A DNA stretch of 39,720 nucleotides from assembly GCA_903929535.1 (NCBI GenBank), contig CAIYVC010000095.1, positions 1-39,720 on the forward strand, given 5' to 3'. Source of the DNA: an uncultured Caulobacteraceae bacterium. GTDB taxonomy: Bacteria > Pseudomonadota > Alphaproteobacteria > Caulobacterales > Caulobacteraceae. Shown one piece after another: positions 7,633 through 18,351 of the stretch. The notes under the pieces are model-generated. The model was not told the DNA's origin. It saw nothing but the letters and a program-made list of their open reading frames with translations, and ran no database searches. The translations under genes and the position numbers were made by a program. Each line of letters starts with the position of its first letter. Position 1 is the stretch's first letter.

Positions 7633-9507
7633 ATGCCTGAGACTCGATCGGGGAAAATTGGTCCCGACCACCAACTGACCTACCGCAAGAAAAGTCCCAT
7701 GCGGCTGGCGCTCGCCATAGCCGGCGTGGCCGTGATCGCCGTAGCCGTGGGCTTCGGCCTGACCCATCTGGGCAAGCCCGCTGGACCGGGCGGTCCTGGC
7801 GGGCCCGGAGGCCCCGGCGGTCCGGGCGGCGGTCCTCCCGGTGGCGGCGGCGGCAGAGGCGGCGGACGCGGCGGTTTCGGCGGACGCAACGCCATCACCG
7901 TGGGCACGGCTCCCGTGACCATCACCAACATCCCCATCCAGCTGGACGCCCTGGGCACCGTGACTCCGCCTGTGACCGCGACCATCGTCTCGCGCATCGG
8001 CGGTCAGCTGATGGCTGTCTATTTCACTGAGGGTCAGATGGTGAAGAAGGGCCAGAAGCTGGCCCAGATCGACCCGCGCCCCTATCAGGTGGCGCTGGAA
8101 CAGGTGCAGGGCACCGAGGCCCGCGACCAGGCGGCCCTGGCCGACGCGCGGCTGGACCTGCAACGCTACCAGACCCTGCTCGCGCAGAACTCCATCGCCA
8201 AGCAGCAGGTCGACACCCAGGCGGCCCTGGTCAAGCAGGACGAGGGAGTAGTCAAGACCGACAAGGCTTCGGTCGACAACGCCCGACTGAACCTCAACTA
8301 CACCACCGTCACAGCGCCGGTGGCCGGCCGCGTCGGCCTGCGTCTGGTGGACGTGGGCAACTACATCGCCGCCGGGTCCGCCACGGGCCTGGTGGTCATC
8401 ACCCAGGTCAACCCGATCGACATCGTCTTCACCGTGCCCGAAGACAACGTGCCCCAGATCACCAAGCGTCAACGCAGCGGCATGCCCCTGCCGGTGACCG
8501 CCTTCAACCGCAGCGGCGGCGAGACCCTGGGTCAGGGGACCCTGTCGACCCTGGACAACCAGATCGACACCTCGACCGGCACGGTCAAGGCCAAGGCCCG
8601 CTTCGACAACAGCATGGGGACACTGTTCCCCAACCAGTTCGTCAACGCCCGCATGGTGGTGGACGTGCTGTGCAACGCCATCACCGTCCCGTCGACCGCA
8701 GTGCGCCACGGCTCGCAGGGCGATTACGTGTTCACCCTCGAGGCCAACCGCACGGCCAAGATGAACATCGTCAAGACCGGTCCCGGCACCGGCGAGAGCC
8801 TGTCAGTCACCAGCGGCCTGCAGGCCGGCCAGACGGTGATCACCGAAGGCGGCGACCGTCTGCGCGACGGCGGCGCGGTCAACCTGCCGGGCGACCGTCC
8901 GGCGGGCGGCTCGGGCTTCAGCGGCGGACGGCGCGGACGGCGCGGCGGAGCTGACGGGGCTGGCGCGGGCGGCTTCGGCGGCCCTCCGGGTCAAGCCGGA
9001 CAAGGCGGACAGCGGCGCGGCGGTCAGGGTGGCCAAGGCGGCTTCGGCGGCCAGGGCCGACGCGGCGGCCGCGGCGGCGCGGGCGCTCCGGGGGCCGATC
9101 CCACGGCGGCGGCGCCCGACGCCGAAACGGCGCAGAATCAAGGTCTTCCGGCGGCCCAGGTCCCACCCGGCGCCTGCTCCGGTCCCGGCCAGAAGGGTCC
9201 AGGCCAAGCCGGCCAGGGTCCCGGCGGCAAGGGCGGACGCGGACGCTTCGGCCCCGGCGGGCCTCAGGGTCAGTTCGGGCAAGGCCCGCGCGGCCAAGGC
9301 CAAGGTGGTCAAGGTCAGGGCCAACCCGGTCAGGGCGGCCAGTTCCAGCCCGGCCAGGGCTTCGGCGGGCGCCGCTTCGGCCAGGACGGCCAGGGCCCGC
9401 GTCTGGGTCCCGACGGTCAACCGCTCCCGCCCGGCGAGGGCGGCTTCCGCCGGCGCGGCGGCGGTCAGGGCGGCCCTCCGGGCGGCCAGGCCCAGAACCC
9501 GGGCTAG
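7633..9507 (+). CDS. RND efflux periplasmic adaptor (MdtA-like) with giant Gly/Gln/Arg tail
   Basis: 624 residues; membrane fusion protein linking the RND pump to the outer membrane channel. One N-terminal membrane anchor (about 23-45) is followed by a Gly/Pro linker (51-85). The HlyD/MdtA core has a barrel-sandwich hybrid entry (LDALGTVTPP, GQLMAVYFTEGQMVKKGQ), an alpha-helical hairpin (about 155-215), the second lipoyl half (YTTVTAPVAGRVGLRLVDVGNY) and a beta-barrel/MP domain. From about residue 424 the last 200 residues are disordered-looking repeats of Gly, Gln, Arg and Pro, with one Cys in PPGACSG. Normal adaptors end near 400. The start is supported by AGAGGA five bases upstream. First gene of the four-gene operon. 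Confidence 0.93.
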   Translation: MPETRSGKIGPDHQLTYRKKSPMRLALAIAGVAVIAVAVGFGLTHLGKPAGPGGPGGPGGPGGPGGGPPGGGGGRGGGRGGFGGRNAITVGTAPVTITNIPIQLDALGTVTPPVTATIVSRIGGQLMAVYFTEGQMVKKGQKLAQIDPRPYQVALEQVQGTEARDQAALADARLDLQRYQTLLAQNSIAKQQVDTQAALVKQDEGVVKTDKASVDNARLNLNYTTVTAPVAGRVGLRLVDVGNYIAAGSATGLVVITQVNPIDIVFTVPEDNVPQITKRQRSGMPLPVTAFNRSGGETLGQGTLSTLDNQIDTSTGTVKAKARFDNSMGTLFPNQFVNARMVVDVLCNAITVPSTAVRHGSQGDYVFTLEANRTAKMNIVKTGPGTGESLSVTSGLQAGQTVITEGGDRLRDGGAVNLPGDRPAGGSGFSGGRRGRRGGADGAGAGGFGGPPGQAGQGGQRRGGQGGQGGFGGQGRRGGRGGAGAPGADPTAAAPDAETAQNQGLPAAQVPPGACSGPGQKGPGQAGQGPGGKGGRGRFGPGGPQGQFGQGPRGQGQGGQGQGQPGQGGQFQPGQGFGGRRFGQDGQGPRLGPDGQPLPPGEGGFRRRGGGQGGPPGGQAQNPG

Positions 9508-9556
9508 AGACGATGCGGGGCCTGACCATCAGCGCGACGTGTAGGGCGGCCTTCCG

Positions 9557-12500
9557 ATGAGCCCGTCACGCCCGTTCATCATGCGGCCGGTGGCCACCTC
9601 GCTGTTCATGGCGGCCATCTTCCTGGCCGGCGTGATCGCGTTCCAGTTCCTGCCCCTCTCGGCCCTGCCCGAGGTCGACTACCCCACCATCCAGGTGCAG
9701 ACCGGCTACCCCGGCGCCAGCCCGGAGGTGATGTCGACCACCGTCACCGCCCCGCTGGAACGCCAGTTCGGCCAGATGGCCGACCTGAACCGGATGTCGT
9801 CGATCAGCTCGGCGGGCTCCTCGGTCATCACCCTGCAGTTCAACCTCGACCTCAGCCTGGACGTGGCCGAGCAGGAGGTGCAGGCGGCGATCAACGCCTC
9901 AGGCGCGCTGCTACCCACCGACCTGCCGGCCCCGCCGGTCTACGCCAAGGTGAACCCGGCCGACGCGCCGATCATGACCCTGGCGCTGACCTCCAAGACC
10001 ATGCCCCTGACCCAGCTTCAGGACCTGGCGGACTCGCGTCTCGGCCAGAAGATGTCTCAGGTGAAGGGCGTCGGGCTGGTGCTGATCGCCGGGGGCCAGC
10101 GGCCCGCCGTGCGCATCCAGGCCAACACCCAGGCGCTGGCCTCGTACGGCATGACCCTGGCGGACCTGCGCACCGCCATCGGCTCGGCCAACGCCAATTC
10201 GGCCAAGGGCACCTTCGACGGCCCGACCCGCGCCTTCACCATCAACGCCAACGACCAGCTGTCGACGGCGGCCGACTATGTGAACCAGATCATCGCCTAC
10301 AAGAACGGCGCGCCGGTCCGGCTGAAGGATGTGGCCACCGCGGTGGAGGGCGCCGAGAACAGCCGCCTGGGCGCCTGGGTCAACGACCAGCCCGGCATCA
10401 TTCTCAACGTCCAGCGCCAGCCCGGCGCCAACGTCATCGCCACCGTCGATCAGATCAAGGCGGTGCTGCCGCAACTGGAAGCGGGCCTGCCGGAGTCGGT
10501 CCAGATCCAGATCATGAGCGACCGCACCACCGGCATCCGCGCCTCGGTGCACGACGTGGAATTCGAGCTGCTGCTGGCGGTGCTGCTGGTGACGGCGGTG
10601 ATCTTCGTCTTCCTGAGAAGCGTGCCGGCCACCTTCATCGCCTCGGTCGCCGCGCCCATCTCGCTGGTGGGCACCTTCGCCATCATGCACATGATGGGCT
10701 TCAGCCTGAACAACCTGACCCTGATGGCCCTGACCGTCTCGACCGGCTTCGTGGTCGACGACGCCATCGTCATGATCGAGAACATCGCCCGCTATATCGA
10801 GGAAGGCGAAAAGCCCCTGCAGGCCGCGCTTAAGGGCGCCGGCGAGATCGGCTTCACCATCATCTCGCTGACCGTGTCGCTGATCGCGGTGCTGATCCCG
10901 CTGCTGTTCATGGGCGACGTGGTGGGACGGCTGTTCCGCGAATTCGCCGTGACTCTGGCGGTGACCATCGTCATCTCCGCCGTCGTCTCTCTGACCCTGG
11001 TGCCTACCCTGTCGGCCCTGTGGCTGAAGACCCACGACAAGAGCCAGGACTCCAAATTCGGCCGCTGGAGCCAAGAGAAGTTCGACCAGCTGATAGACAA
11101 GTACGACGAGGGCCTGACCTGGGTCCTGGCCCACACCCGCACCACCCTACTGGTGGCCCTGGGCACCCTGGCCCTGACGGTCCTGCTCTATGTCATCATC
11201 CCCAAGGGCCTGTTCCCGACCCAGGACACCGGCATCGTCCAGGGCTTCACCGAGGCCGGTCAGTCGGTCTCCTACAGCCGCATGGCCGGACTGCAGCAGA
11301 GCCTGGCCAAGGAACTGCTCAAGGACCCCGACGTCGAGAGCCTGACCTCCTACATCGGCGTGGACGGCTCCAACACCACGCTCAACGTCGGGCGGATGCT
11401 GATCAATCTGAAGCCGCAGGGCCACCGCACGGCCTCGCAGACCGTCATCCTCGACCATCTGCGCCAGCGCGCTTCCACCGTCGCCGGCATCGCCCTCTAT
11501 GTGCAGCCGGTGCAGGACCTCAGCATCGACTCCAGCATCAGCCGCACCCAGTACCAGTTCTCGCTGGAGGGCTCCGACCAGGCCCAGGTCAACCTGTGGG
11601 CCGGCAAGATCGTCGACCGGCTGAACCAGGACAAGAAGGTGCGCAACGTCGCCGCCGACGTTCAGTCCGAGGGCCTGTCGACCTTCGTCAACATCGACCG
11701 CGACACCGCCGCCCGCGTGGGCGTGGCCGCCTCGACCGTGGACGACGCGCTCTACGACGCCTTCGGCCAACGCATCATCTCGACCATCTTCACCCAGTCC
11801 AACCAGTACCGGGTGATCCTGCAAGCCGATCCCAAGCTGCTGGAGACGCCCGACGGGCTGAAGCATATCTACCTGCGCGCCACCAACGGCGCGCCGACGC
11901 CGCTGGGCGCCTTCGCCACCATCCAGCAGCAGCTGTCGCCGCTGCAGATCAACCACGTGTCGCAATTCCCGGCGGCCAACATCTCGTTCGACACCGCCCC
12001 CAACACCTCGCTCGGCGCCTCGGTCAGCGAGATCAAGAAGGTGGAAAAGGAGATCGGCGTCCCGGCCGCCCTGACCACCACCTTCCTGGGCGCCGCCAAC
12101 GCCTTCCAAGCCTCGCTCAGCAACGAGCTGTGGCTGATCCTGGCGGCGATCGTGACGGTCTATATCGTGCTGGGCGTGCTCTATGAGAGCTACATCCACC
12201 CCCTGACGATCCTGTCGACCCTGCCCTCTGCGGGCGTCGGCGCGCTTCTTGCCCTGATGCTGTTCGGCCAAGACATGGGGGTGATCGCCATCATCGGGCT
12301 GATCCTGCTGATCGGCATCGTCAAGAAGAACGCGATCATGATGATCGACTTCGCGCTGGACGCCGAACGCAACGAGGGCAAGACCCCGCAGGAAGCCATC
12401 CACCAGGCCGCCCTGCTGCGCTTCCGTCCGATCCTGATGACCACTCTGGCCGCCCTATTCGGCGCCCTGCCCCTGATGCTGGGCTGGGGCGAGGGCTCGG

Positions 12501-12721
12501 AGCTGCGCCATCCGCTGGGCATCAGCATCGTCGGCGGCCTGATCGTCAGTCAGATGCTGACCCTGTTCACCACCCCGGTGATCTATGTGACCTTCGACAA
12601 CCTGGCCAACCGCTGGCGCAAGCGCCGCGGCCAGACCGAGGCGGAGGCCGAGGAAGAGCAGACCCGCCGTCTGGATCAGCCCGCCCATCCCCTGCCCGGC
12701 GCGGACGCGAGCGCGCCATGA
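9557..12721 (+). CDS. RND efflux permease, MdtB-like
   Basis: 1054 residues, the usual size for a hydrophobe/amphiphile efflux RND pump with 12 membrane helices and two large periplasmic domains. The N-terminus [20 protein letters not shown] and [13 protein letters not shown] are typical of MdtB. The proton-relay pair D401-D402 lies in [14 protein letters not shown] (TM4). The second half shows [16 protein letters not shown] and the duplicated-helix signature [19 protein letters not shown]. It probably forms a heterotrimer with the next gene product, as MdtB2C does, drawing substrates from the periplasm or membrane by proton antiport. It lies 49 bases after the adaptor gene. Its stop overlaps the next ATG (12718-12721). 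No insertions are seen in this subunit. Confidence 0.95.
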   Translation: MSPSRPFIMRPVATSLFMAAIFLAGVIAFQFLPLSALPEVDYPTIQVQTGYPGASPEVMSTTVTAPLERQFGQMADLNRMSSISSAGSSVITLQFNLDLSLDVAEQEVQAAINASGALLPTDLPAPPVYAKVNPADAPIMTLALTSKTMPLTQLQDLADSRLGQKMSQVKGVGLVLIAGGQRPAVRIQANTQALASYGMTLADLRTAIGSANANSAKGTFDGPTRAFTINANDQLSTAADYVNQIIAYKNGAPVRLKDVATAVEGAENSRLGAWVNDQPGIILNVQRQPGANVIATVDQIKAVLPQLEAGLPESVQIQIMSDRTTGIRASVHDVEFELLLAVLLVTAVIFVFLRSVPATFIASVAAPISLVGTFAIMHMMGFSLNNLTLMALTVSTGFVVDDAIVMIENIARYIEEGEKPLQAALKGAGEIGFTIISLTVSLIAVLIPLLFMGDVVGRLFREFAVTLAVTIVISAVVSLTLVPTLSALWLKTHDKSQDSKFGRWSQEKFDQLIDKYDEGLTWVLAHTRTTLLVALGTLALTVLLYVIIPKGLFPTQDTGIVQGFTEAGQSVSYSRMAGLQQSLAKELLKDPDVESLTSYIGVDGSNTTLNVGRMLINLKPQGHRTASQTVILDHLRQRASTVAGIALYVQPVQDLSIDSSISRTQYQFSLEGSDQAQVNLWAGKIVDRLNQDKKVRNVAADVQSEGLSTFVNIDRDTAARVGVAASTVDDALYDAFGQRIISTIFTQSNQYRVILQADPKLLETPDGLKHIYLRATNGAPTPLGAFATIQQQLSPLQINHVSQFPAANISFDTAPNTSLGASVSEIKKVEKEIGVPAALTTTFLGAANAFQASLSNELWLILAAIVTVYIVLGVLYESYIHPLTILSTLPSAGVGALLALMLFGQDMGVIAIIGLILLIGIVKKNAIMMIDFALDAERNEGKTPQEAIHQAALLRFRPILMTTLAALFGALPLMLGWGEGSELRHPLGISIVGGLIVSQMLTLFTTPVIYVTFDNLANRWRKRRGQTEAEAEEEQTRRLDQPAHPLPGADASAP

Positions 12722-15700
12722 ACCTGTCCGCGGCCTTCGTCAGGCGGCCGATCGGCACGACCCTGCTGACCATCGGCATCGCCCTGGCCGGCATCGCGGC
12801 CTATTTCCAGCTGCCCGTCTCGCCCCTGCCCCAGGTGGACCTGCCGACCGTCAACGTCAGCGCCCGCCTGCCCGGCGCCAGTCCCGAGACCATGGCCTCC
12901 AGCGTCGCCACGCCTCTGGAAAAGCGGCTCGGGCGCCTGGCGGACGTCTCGGAGATGACCTCGCGCTCCAACGTGGGCGGCACCAACATCACCCTGCAGT
13001 TCGGCCTGAACCGCAACATCGACGGCGCGGCGCGGGACGTGCAGGCGGCTATCAACGCCTCGCGCGTGGACCTGCCGGCGACCCTGCGCAGCAACCCCAC
13101 CTACCGCAAGGTCAACCCCGCCGACGCGCCGATCCTGATCGTCGCCATGACTTCCAAGACCCGCAACCGCGACGACATCTATGACGCGGCCGCCACCGTG
13201 GTGCAGCAGCAGCTGTCGCAGGTGAAGGGCGTGGGCGACATCAATGTGTCCGGCGGCGCCCTGCCCGCCGTGCGGGTCGAGCTCAACCCCCTGGCCCTGG
13301 CGCGTTACGGCATCGCCATGGAGGACGTCCGCGCCGCCCTCGCCGCCGCCAACGCCAACAGGCCCAAGGGCGTGATCGACGCGGGCGCGCTGCGCTACCA
13401 GATCTACACGAATGACGCCGGCCGCCTGGCCAAGGACTACGCCGGTCTGGTGATCGCCTACCGCAAGGGTTCGGCCGTGCGGCTGCAGGACGTGGCCCAG
13501 GTGGTCGACGGCCCCGAGGACATCCACAACGTCGGCCTGATCAACGGCCAGAACGCCATCGCCATCCAGGTGACCCGCGCGCCCGGCGCCAACATCATCC
13601 AGACCGTGGACGCGTTGAAGGCGCGTCTGCCGATCCTCAAGGCCTCTCTGCCCCAGGACATCGACCTGCAGGTGGCGATGGACCGCTCGATCACCATCCG
13701 CGCGTCACTCGTCGACGTGGAGCGCACCCTGTCCATCGCCGTGATCCTGGTGATCGGGGTGGTCGCCTTCTTCCTGCAGAGCGGCGGCGCGACCCTGGTG
13801 CCGAGCGTGGCGGTGACCGTCTCGCTGCTGGGCACACTGGGGGTCATGTATCTGGCCGGCTTCAGCCTGGACAACCTCAGCCTGATGGCCCTGACCATCT
13901 CCACCGGCTTCGTCGTCGATGACGCCATCGTGGTGCTGGAGAACATCACCCGCAACGTCGAGAAGGGCATGCCCCGCTTCCAGGCGGCCCTGGTTGGCGC
14001 TCAGCAGGTGGGCTTCACCGTGTTGTCGATCAGCATTTCCCTGATCGCCGTCTTCATTCCGATCCTGCTGATGGGCGGCATCGTCGGGCGGCTGTTCCAC
14101 GAGTTCGCCATCACCCTGTCGACCGCCATCATCGTGTCGCTGATCCTGTCGCTGACCACCACGCCGATGATGTGCGCCTACCTGATCAGCCGGCCCAAGC
14201 CGAACGCAAAAAAGGGCATGTGGGCCAGGGCGTCGGAGAACACGCTCAGCTGGATGTCGGGCGTCTACGACAAGGGGCTGCGCTGGGCGCTGGATTCAGG
14301 GCCGGTGATCCTGGCCATCCTGGTCGCGACCATCTGCCTGAACTTTTATCTGTTCGTCCACGTGCCCAAGGGCTTCTTCCCGCAGCAGGACACCAGCATG
14401 ATGATGGGCGGCCTGATCTCCGATCAGAGCTCGTCCTTCCAGATCAGCCAGCAGCGTCTCCGCCGCTTCGTCGCCATCCTGCAGGGCGATCCGGCGGTTC
14501 AGACCGTGGTGGCCAATACCGGCGGCAACTCCGCCGGGGCCTTCTTCCTGATCGGGCTGAAGCCCAAGAGCCAGCGCGACCCGGTCGACAAGGTGGTCAC
14601 GCGCCTGCGTCCACAGTTGGCCCGCGTAACCGGAGCCAACCTGTTCCTGAACCCCGTGCAGGACGTGCGCGTCGGCGGGCGTCAGTCCAACGCCACCTTC
14701 CAGTACACGCTGGAGGCCGACGACCTGACCGCGCTGCGGGCCTGGGCCGTCAAGCTGTCGGAGCAGATGAAGACCTACGACTCGATGACCGACGTGAACA
14801 CCGACCAGGAAGATCACGGTCTGCAGAGCTTCGTCACCATCGACCGCGACCGCGCCGCGCGCCTGGGCCTGACGGCGCAGGACATCGACAACACCCTTTA
14901 CGACGCCTTCGGTCAGCGTCAGGTGACAACCATCTACAACGCCCTGAACCAGTACCATGTGATCATGGAGGTAGCGCAGCCCTACGCCCAGGACCCGACC
15001 GCCCTGAACTACATCTACCTGGCCCGGCGCACCCCGGCGGCGGGGACCAATGTGGCGGCGGCGCAGCAGGCGGCCCTGACCACGCTCAACACGCCGGGCG
15101 GGACGGCGCCCTCCAACACCAACACCGGCGCGGCGGCCAACGAGGCGGTGGCCCCGCCCTCGCGCGGCGCCTCGCAGGGGGCGGCGGTGGCGACGGGCCT
15201 GAAATCGCCCGTGCCGCTGTCCGCTATCGCCAAATGGGCCGACGGCTCGACCCCGACCTCGGTCAACCACCAGGACGGATCGGTCGCCACCACCATCTCG
15301 TTCAACCTGGCCGACGGCGCTTCGCTGAGCGACGCCACCGCCGACATCAAGGCCGCCGAACTGGCCGTCCGCATGCCGGCCACCATCCACGGCAGCTTCC
15401 AGGGCACCGCCCAGGTGTTCCAACAGTCGCTGTCTGACGAGCCGATGCTGATCGCCGCCGCCATCCTGGCCGTCTACATCGTGCTAGGCATCCTATACGA
15501 GAGCTACATCCACCCCCTGACGGTGCTGTCGACCCTGCCATCCGCCGGCCTCGGCGCCGTGATCGCCCTGCTGATCTTCAAGGTGGAGTTCACCATCATC
15601 GCCCTGATCGGGGTCATCCTCCTGATCGGCATCGTCAAGAAGAACGCCATCATGATGATCGACTTCGCCCTGGAGGCGGAACGGTCGCGGGGCCTGTCGG

Positions 15701-15984
15701 CGCGCGACGCCATCTACGAGGCCTGCATGACCCGGTTCCGGCCGATCATGATGACCACCTTCGCCGCCCTGCTGGGCGCGGTGCCCCTGGCGATTGGCTG
15801 GGGCGAGGGCTCCGAAATGCGCCGTCCGCTGGGCATCACCATCATCGGCGGCCTGATCGTCAGCCAGGTGCTAACGCTTTTGACCACACCCGTGGTGTAT
15901 ATGTATCTGGACCGCTTCCGCCGCCGGAAGGCCGACGAGGGCTATCTCAGCCGCTCAGGGGCCGTTGCAAATCCGGCCGAATAA
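12718..15984 (+). CDS. RND efflux permease, MdtC-like, with periplasmic low-complexity insert
   Basis: 1088 residues. The opening [20 protein letters not shown] and [20 protein letters not shown] are MdtC-like. The proton-relay pair D401-D402 is in [13 protein letters not shown], with [16 protein letters not shown] and [20 protein letters not shown] in the second half. The protein is about 50-60 residues longer than relatives because of an Ala/Thr/Asn/Gly-rich insert (bases about 15028-15205) in the second periplasmic domain, just before the conserved PVPLSAIA strand. The two permeases are related but not recently duplicated, consistent with a heteromeric pump. The ATGA overlap with the upstream gene implies coupled translation. 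Confidence 0.95.
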   Translation: MNLSAAFVRRPIGTTLLTIGIALAGIAAYFQLPVSPLPQVDLPTVNVSARLPGASPETMASSVATPLEKRLGRLADVSEMTSRSNVGGTNITLQFGLNRNIDGAARDVQAAINASRVDLPATLRSNPTYRKVNPADAPILIVAMTSKTRNRDDIYDAAATVVQQQLSQVKGVGDINVSGGALPAVRVELNPLALARYGIAMEDVRAALAAANANRPKGVIDAGALRYQIYTNDAGRLAKDYAGLVIAYRKGSAVRLQDVAQVVDGPEDIHNVGLINGQNAIAIQVTRAPGANIIQTVDALKARLPILKASLPQDIDLQVAMDRSITIRASLVDVERTLSIAVILVIGVVAFFLQSGGATLVPSVAVTVSLLGTLGVMYLAGFSLDNLSLMALTISTGFVVDDAIVVLENITRNVEKGMPRFQAALVGAQQVGFTVLSISISLIAVFIPILLMGGIVGRLFHEFAITLSTAIIVSLILSLTTTPMMCAYLISRPKPNAKKGMWARASENTLSWMSGVYDKGLRWALDSGPVILAILVATICLNFYLFVHVPKGFFPQQDTSMMMGGLISDQSSSFQISQQRLRRFVAILQGDPAVQTVVANTGGNSAGAFFLIGLKPKSQRDPVDKVVTRLRPQLARVTGANLFLNPVQDVRVGGRQSNATFQYTLEADDLTALRAWAVKLSEQMKTYDSMTDVNTDQEDHGLQSFVTIDRDRAARLGLTAQDIDNTLYDAFGQRQVTTIYNALNQYHVIMEVAQPYAQDPTALNYIYLARRTPAAGTNVAAAQQAALTTLNTPGGTAPSNTNTGAAANEAVAPPSRGASQGAAVATGLKSPVPLSAIAKWADGSTPTSVNHQDGSVATTISFNLADGASLSDATADIKAAELAVRMPATIHGSFQGTAQVFQQSLSDEPMLIAAAILAVYIVLGILYESYIHPLTVLSTLPSAGLGAVIALLIFKVEFTIIALIGVILLIGIVKKNAIMMIDFALEAERSRGLSARDAIYEACMTRFRPIMMTTFAALLGAVPLAIGWGEGSEMRRPLGITIIGGLIVSQVLTLLTTPVVYMYLDRFRRRKADEGYLSRSGAVANPAE

Positions 15985-16032
15985 TTCCGCTCGAGAAATA
16001 ATATCGACAAGAACGGCTTGAATAACCCGACC

Positions 16033-17547
16033 ATGACCAACGCCAGAATGATCTCCGCCCGCCCCGTCATCTGCCTGACCGCTATCGGTCTGGTCCTCGC
16101 CGGTTGCGCCGTCGGTCCCAACTATTCACGCCCCACGGCGCCGACGCCCACCGCCTTCAAGGAAGCCGATGGCTGGACCCAGGCGAAGCCCTCCGACGCC
16201 CTGGACAAAGGTCAGTGGTGGACGCTGTTCAACGACCCGGTGCTGAATGATCTGGAAGCCAAGGTTTCCATCGACAACCAGAACCTGAAGGCCGCCGAAG
16301 CCTCCTACCGCCAGGCGCGCGCCATCCTCGACGAGCAAAGCGCCAGCCTGTTCCCCACCGTCAACCTGACCGGCTCGGCCACCCGCTCCAAAAGCGCCGC
16401 CGCCGGCAGCTTGACCAGCGGCACGACCACCACCACGGGATCGACCGGAACCGGGACCACCACGGGCACGACGACCGGAACCACGACCTCGACCGCCGGG
16501 CGCACCGTCAACCAGTACACCGCCCGCCTCGGCGCCACCTGGGACATCGACGTCTGGGGCCGCATCCGCCGCTCGATCGAGGCCGCCCGCGACACCGCCC
16601 AGGCCAGCAACGCCGATCTCGCCAACGCCCGCCTCTCGGCCCAGGTGCTGCTGGCGGTCGACTACATCCAGCTGCGCGTCGCCGACGAACAGAAGCGGCT
16701 GATCGACCTGACCGTCAAAGGCTATGCCGACAACCTGCGCATCGCCCAGAACCGCTACAATGTCGGCGTCGGCGCCCGCGCCGATGTGCTGACAGCCCAG
16801 ACCCAGTTGAAGAGCGCCCAGGCGTCCGCCGTGGACCTGTTGCGCACCCGCTCGCAGTTCGAGCACGCCATCGCCGTCCTGACCGGCCAGCCGCCGGCCA
16901 ACCTGACCGTGGCCCTGGCCACCTGGAACCTGCAGGTGCCCCCGGTGCCGGTGGGCATGCCGTCAACCCTGCTGGAGCGCCGCCCCGATATCGCCGGCGC
17001 CGAGCGCCGCATGGCCGCCGCCAACGCCCAGATCGGGGTCAATGTGGCCGGCTACTTCCCCGACCTGTCGCTCAGCGGCTCGGACGGCTTCACTTCCAAC
17101 ACCCTGTCGCGCTTCTTCTCGGCGGCCAACAACAGCTGGTCGATCGGCGCCAACCTGGCCCAGACCGTGTTCGACGCCGGCCTGACCAGCGCCAAGGTCC
17201 GCGCCGCCCACGCGGTATACGATCAGGACGTGGCCAACTACCGCCAGATCGTGCTGACCGCCTTCCAGCAGGTGGAGGACAATATCTCGGCCCTGCGCGT
17301 GCTGGAGGCCGAGTACGACCTCGACCTCGCCGCGTCGCAGAACGCCGATGAGGCCGAGAAGATCGTCGGCAACCAGTATCAGGCCGGTCAGGTCGACTTC
17401 ACCACCCTGGTGGTCGCCCAGAACACCGCCCTGACCGCCCGCCGCACCCTGATCCAGACCGCCGGCAACCGCATGGTCGCCCTGGCCGATCTGGTTTCGG
17501 CGCTCGGCGGCGGCTGGCAGTACGGCCGCGATCTGGCGCAGAAATAA
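16033..17547 (+). CDS. NodT-family outer membrane efflux lipoprotein
   Basis: TolC-like outer membrane factor that completes the tripartite pump. I place the start at ATG 16033; a TTG at 16018 and another ATG at 16048 are alternatives. A signal peptide ends in the lipobox LAGC, followed by AVGPNYSRPTAPTP, the hallmark NodT start. Two OEP repeats follow: the first with WWTLFNDPVLNDLEAKV and LGATWDIDVWGRIRRS, the second with GVNVAGYFPDLSLSGSDGF and AFQQVEDNISALRVLEAEY. Between them and within the first repeat is a Thr/Gly/Ser-rich insertion (bases about 16405-16500) of tandem GTTT-type units, probably at the extracellular or equatorial loop. Last gene of the operon, 48 bases after the MdtC-like gene. 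Repeat copy 2 follows. Confidence 0.94.
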   Translation: MTNARMISARPVICLTAIGLVLAGCAVGPNYSRPTAPTPTAFKEADGWTQAKPSDALDKGQWWTLFNDPVLNDLEAKVSIDNQNLKAAEASYRQARAILDEQSASLFPTVNLTGSATRSKSAAAGSLTSGTTTTTGSTGTGTTTGTTTGTTTSTAGRTVNQYTARLGATWDIDVWGRIRRSIEAARDTAQASNADLANARLSAQVLLAVDYIQLRVADEQKRLIDLTVKGYADNLRIAQNRYNVGVGARADVLTAQTQLKSAQASAVDLLRTRSQFEHAIAVLTGQPPANLTVALATWNLQVPPVPVGMPSTLLERRPDIAGAERRMAAANAQIGVNVAGYFPDLSLSGSDGFTSNTLSRFFSAANNSWSIGANLAQTVFDAGLTSAKVRAAHAVYDQDVANYRQIVLTAFQQVEDNISALRVLEAEYDLDLAASQNADEAEKIVGNQYQAGQVDFTTLVVAQNTALTARRTLIQTAGNRMVALADLVSALGGGWQYGRDLAQK

Positions 17548-17551
17548 AAGC

Positions 17552-17669
17552 CGTCATCCCAAGGCTTGTCCTTGGGACCCAGCAGCGAAGACCGTTGACG
17601 CGGCTGGATCCCCAGCACGGCCTCGCTGCGCCCATTTCTTCCTGAGAAAGAATGGGGCCGGGGATGACG
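17552..17669. repeat. Dispersed palindromic intergenic element, copy 2
   Basis: 118 bases bounded by CGTCATCCC (17552-17560) and GGGGATGACG (17660-17669), like copy 1 at 402-483. The first hairpin CCCAAGG/CCTTGGG with loop CTTGT (17558-17576) is identical to copy 1. The middle is longer, and a different second hairpin, CCCATT/AATGGG (17631-17636/17651-17656), replaces the CCCCGGA stem. It sits between convergent genes, four bases from each stop, so it probably ends both transcripts. Confidence 0.8.
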
Positions 17670-17672
17670 AGC

Positions 17673-18242
17673 TTAAATGTAGGCCCAGATCGCTACCGCC
17701 GACCCGGCCACGGCCAGGAACAGCGACGCCAGCCAAGGCCATTTGCGGTGGGCGATGATGGCGATGGTGGCGATGGCGATGCCCATGTGCAGCAGGGTGG
17801 CCGACACGGTCAGCTTGTGGTGGCGGTTCTCAGCGGTCTCGCTCAGCTTCAGCTTCTCGTCGCGTTCCTTCTCGAACGTCTTGGCCTCGTCCTGAATCTT
17901 GTCTTCGTCGGCGGCGTTCTCCGACTGGGTCTTGCGGTACTTGTCCGCCTTGGGCCCGCCCCCGTCCGCGGCGATGCCGTAGATATGCTTCTTCAGGCTC
18001 TTGGCCTGGTAGAAGGCCCAGCTGTCGGACGCCCGCGCCTGGGACAGCACCGCCTCATTCTTCTCCGACAGGGCCTGGCCGCTGGCTACCGTCTCAAGGC
18101 TGCCCACCACCGCCGACAGCACCGCCAGAATGGCGATGGTGATCGAGACGTAGGTCAGCAACTTGTCGTGGGCGTGCTGGGCATGTTCGGCATGCTCGGC
18201 GTGCTCGTGAGCTTCCAGTTCTTCGAGGGGGCTGTCGGTCAT
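17673..18242 (-). CDS. DUF4337 family membrane protein
   Basis: 189 residues. The ATG at 18242 (start MTDSPLEELEAHEHAEHA) is chosen because the frame further upstream has no family character. The N-terminus is a His/Glu/Ala-rich stretch with the pattern HEHAEHAEHAQHAH. Next come one membrane helix (about LLTYVSITIAILAVLSAVVG), a cytoplasmic or periplasmic charged helical region rich in Lys/Glu (coiled-coil-like, KTQSENAADEDKIQDEAK) and two C-terminal membrane helices ending in WAYI. This architecture fits DUF4337, whose function is unknown. The His-rich segment could bind a metal, but that is speculation. Divergent from the DUF1345 gene, 109 bases apart. Confidence 0.85.
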   Translation of the reverse strand: MTDSPLEELEAHEHAEHAEHAQHAHDKLLTYVSITIAILAVLSAVVGSLETVASGQALSEKNEAVLSQARASDSWAFYQAKSLKKHIYGIAADGGGPKADKYRKTQSENAADEDKIQDEAKTFEKERDEKLKLSETAENRHHKLTVSATLLHMGIAIATIAIIAHRKWPWLASLFLAVAGSAVAIWAYI

Positions 18243-18351
18243 GGGGGCGGCGTTTCCTGGCGGCGACTCTGTTATGACGCGCTTATGCAGATAATGTGCG
18301 TCGGCGCGCCTGTCATCCGACGCCTCGGCGCATCCTGATCGGACGGTCTCC

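Noticed and set aside
8905..9507. Repetitive GGC/CAG-rich DNA that might be a CRISPR or satellite array
   Set aside because: Units are irregular and keep the adaptor reading frame open to a proper stop; there are no constant repeats with unique spacers.
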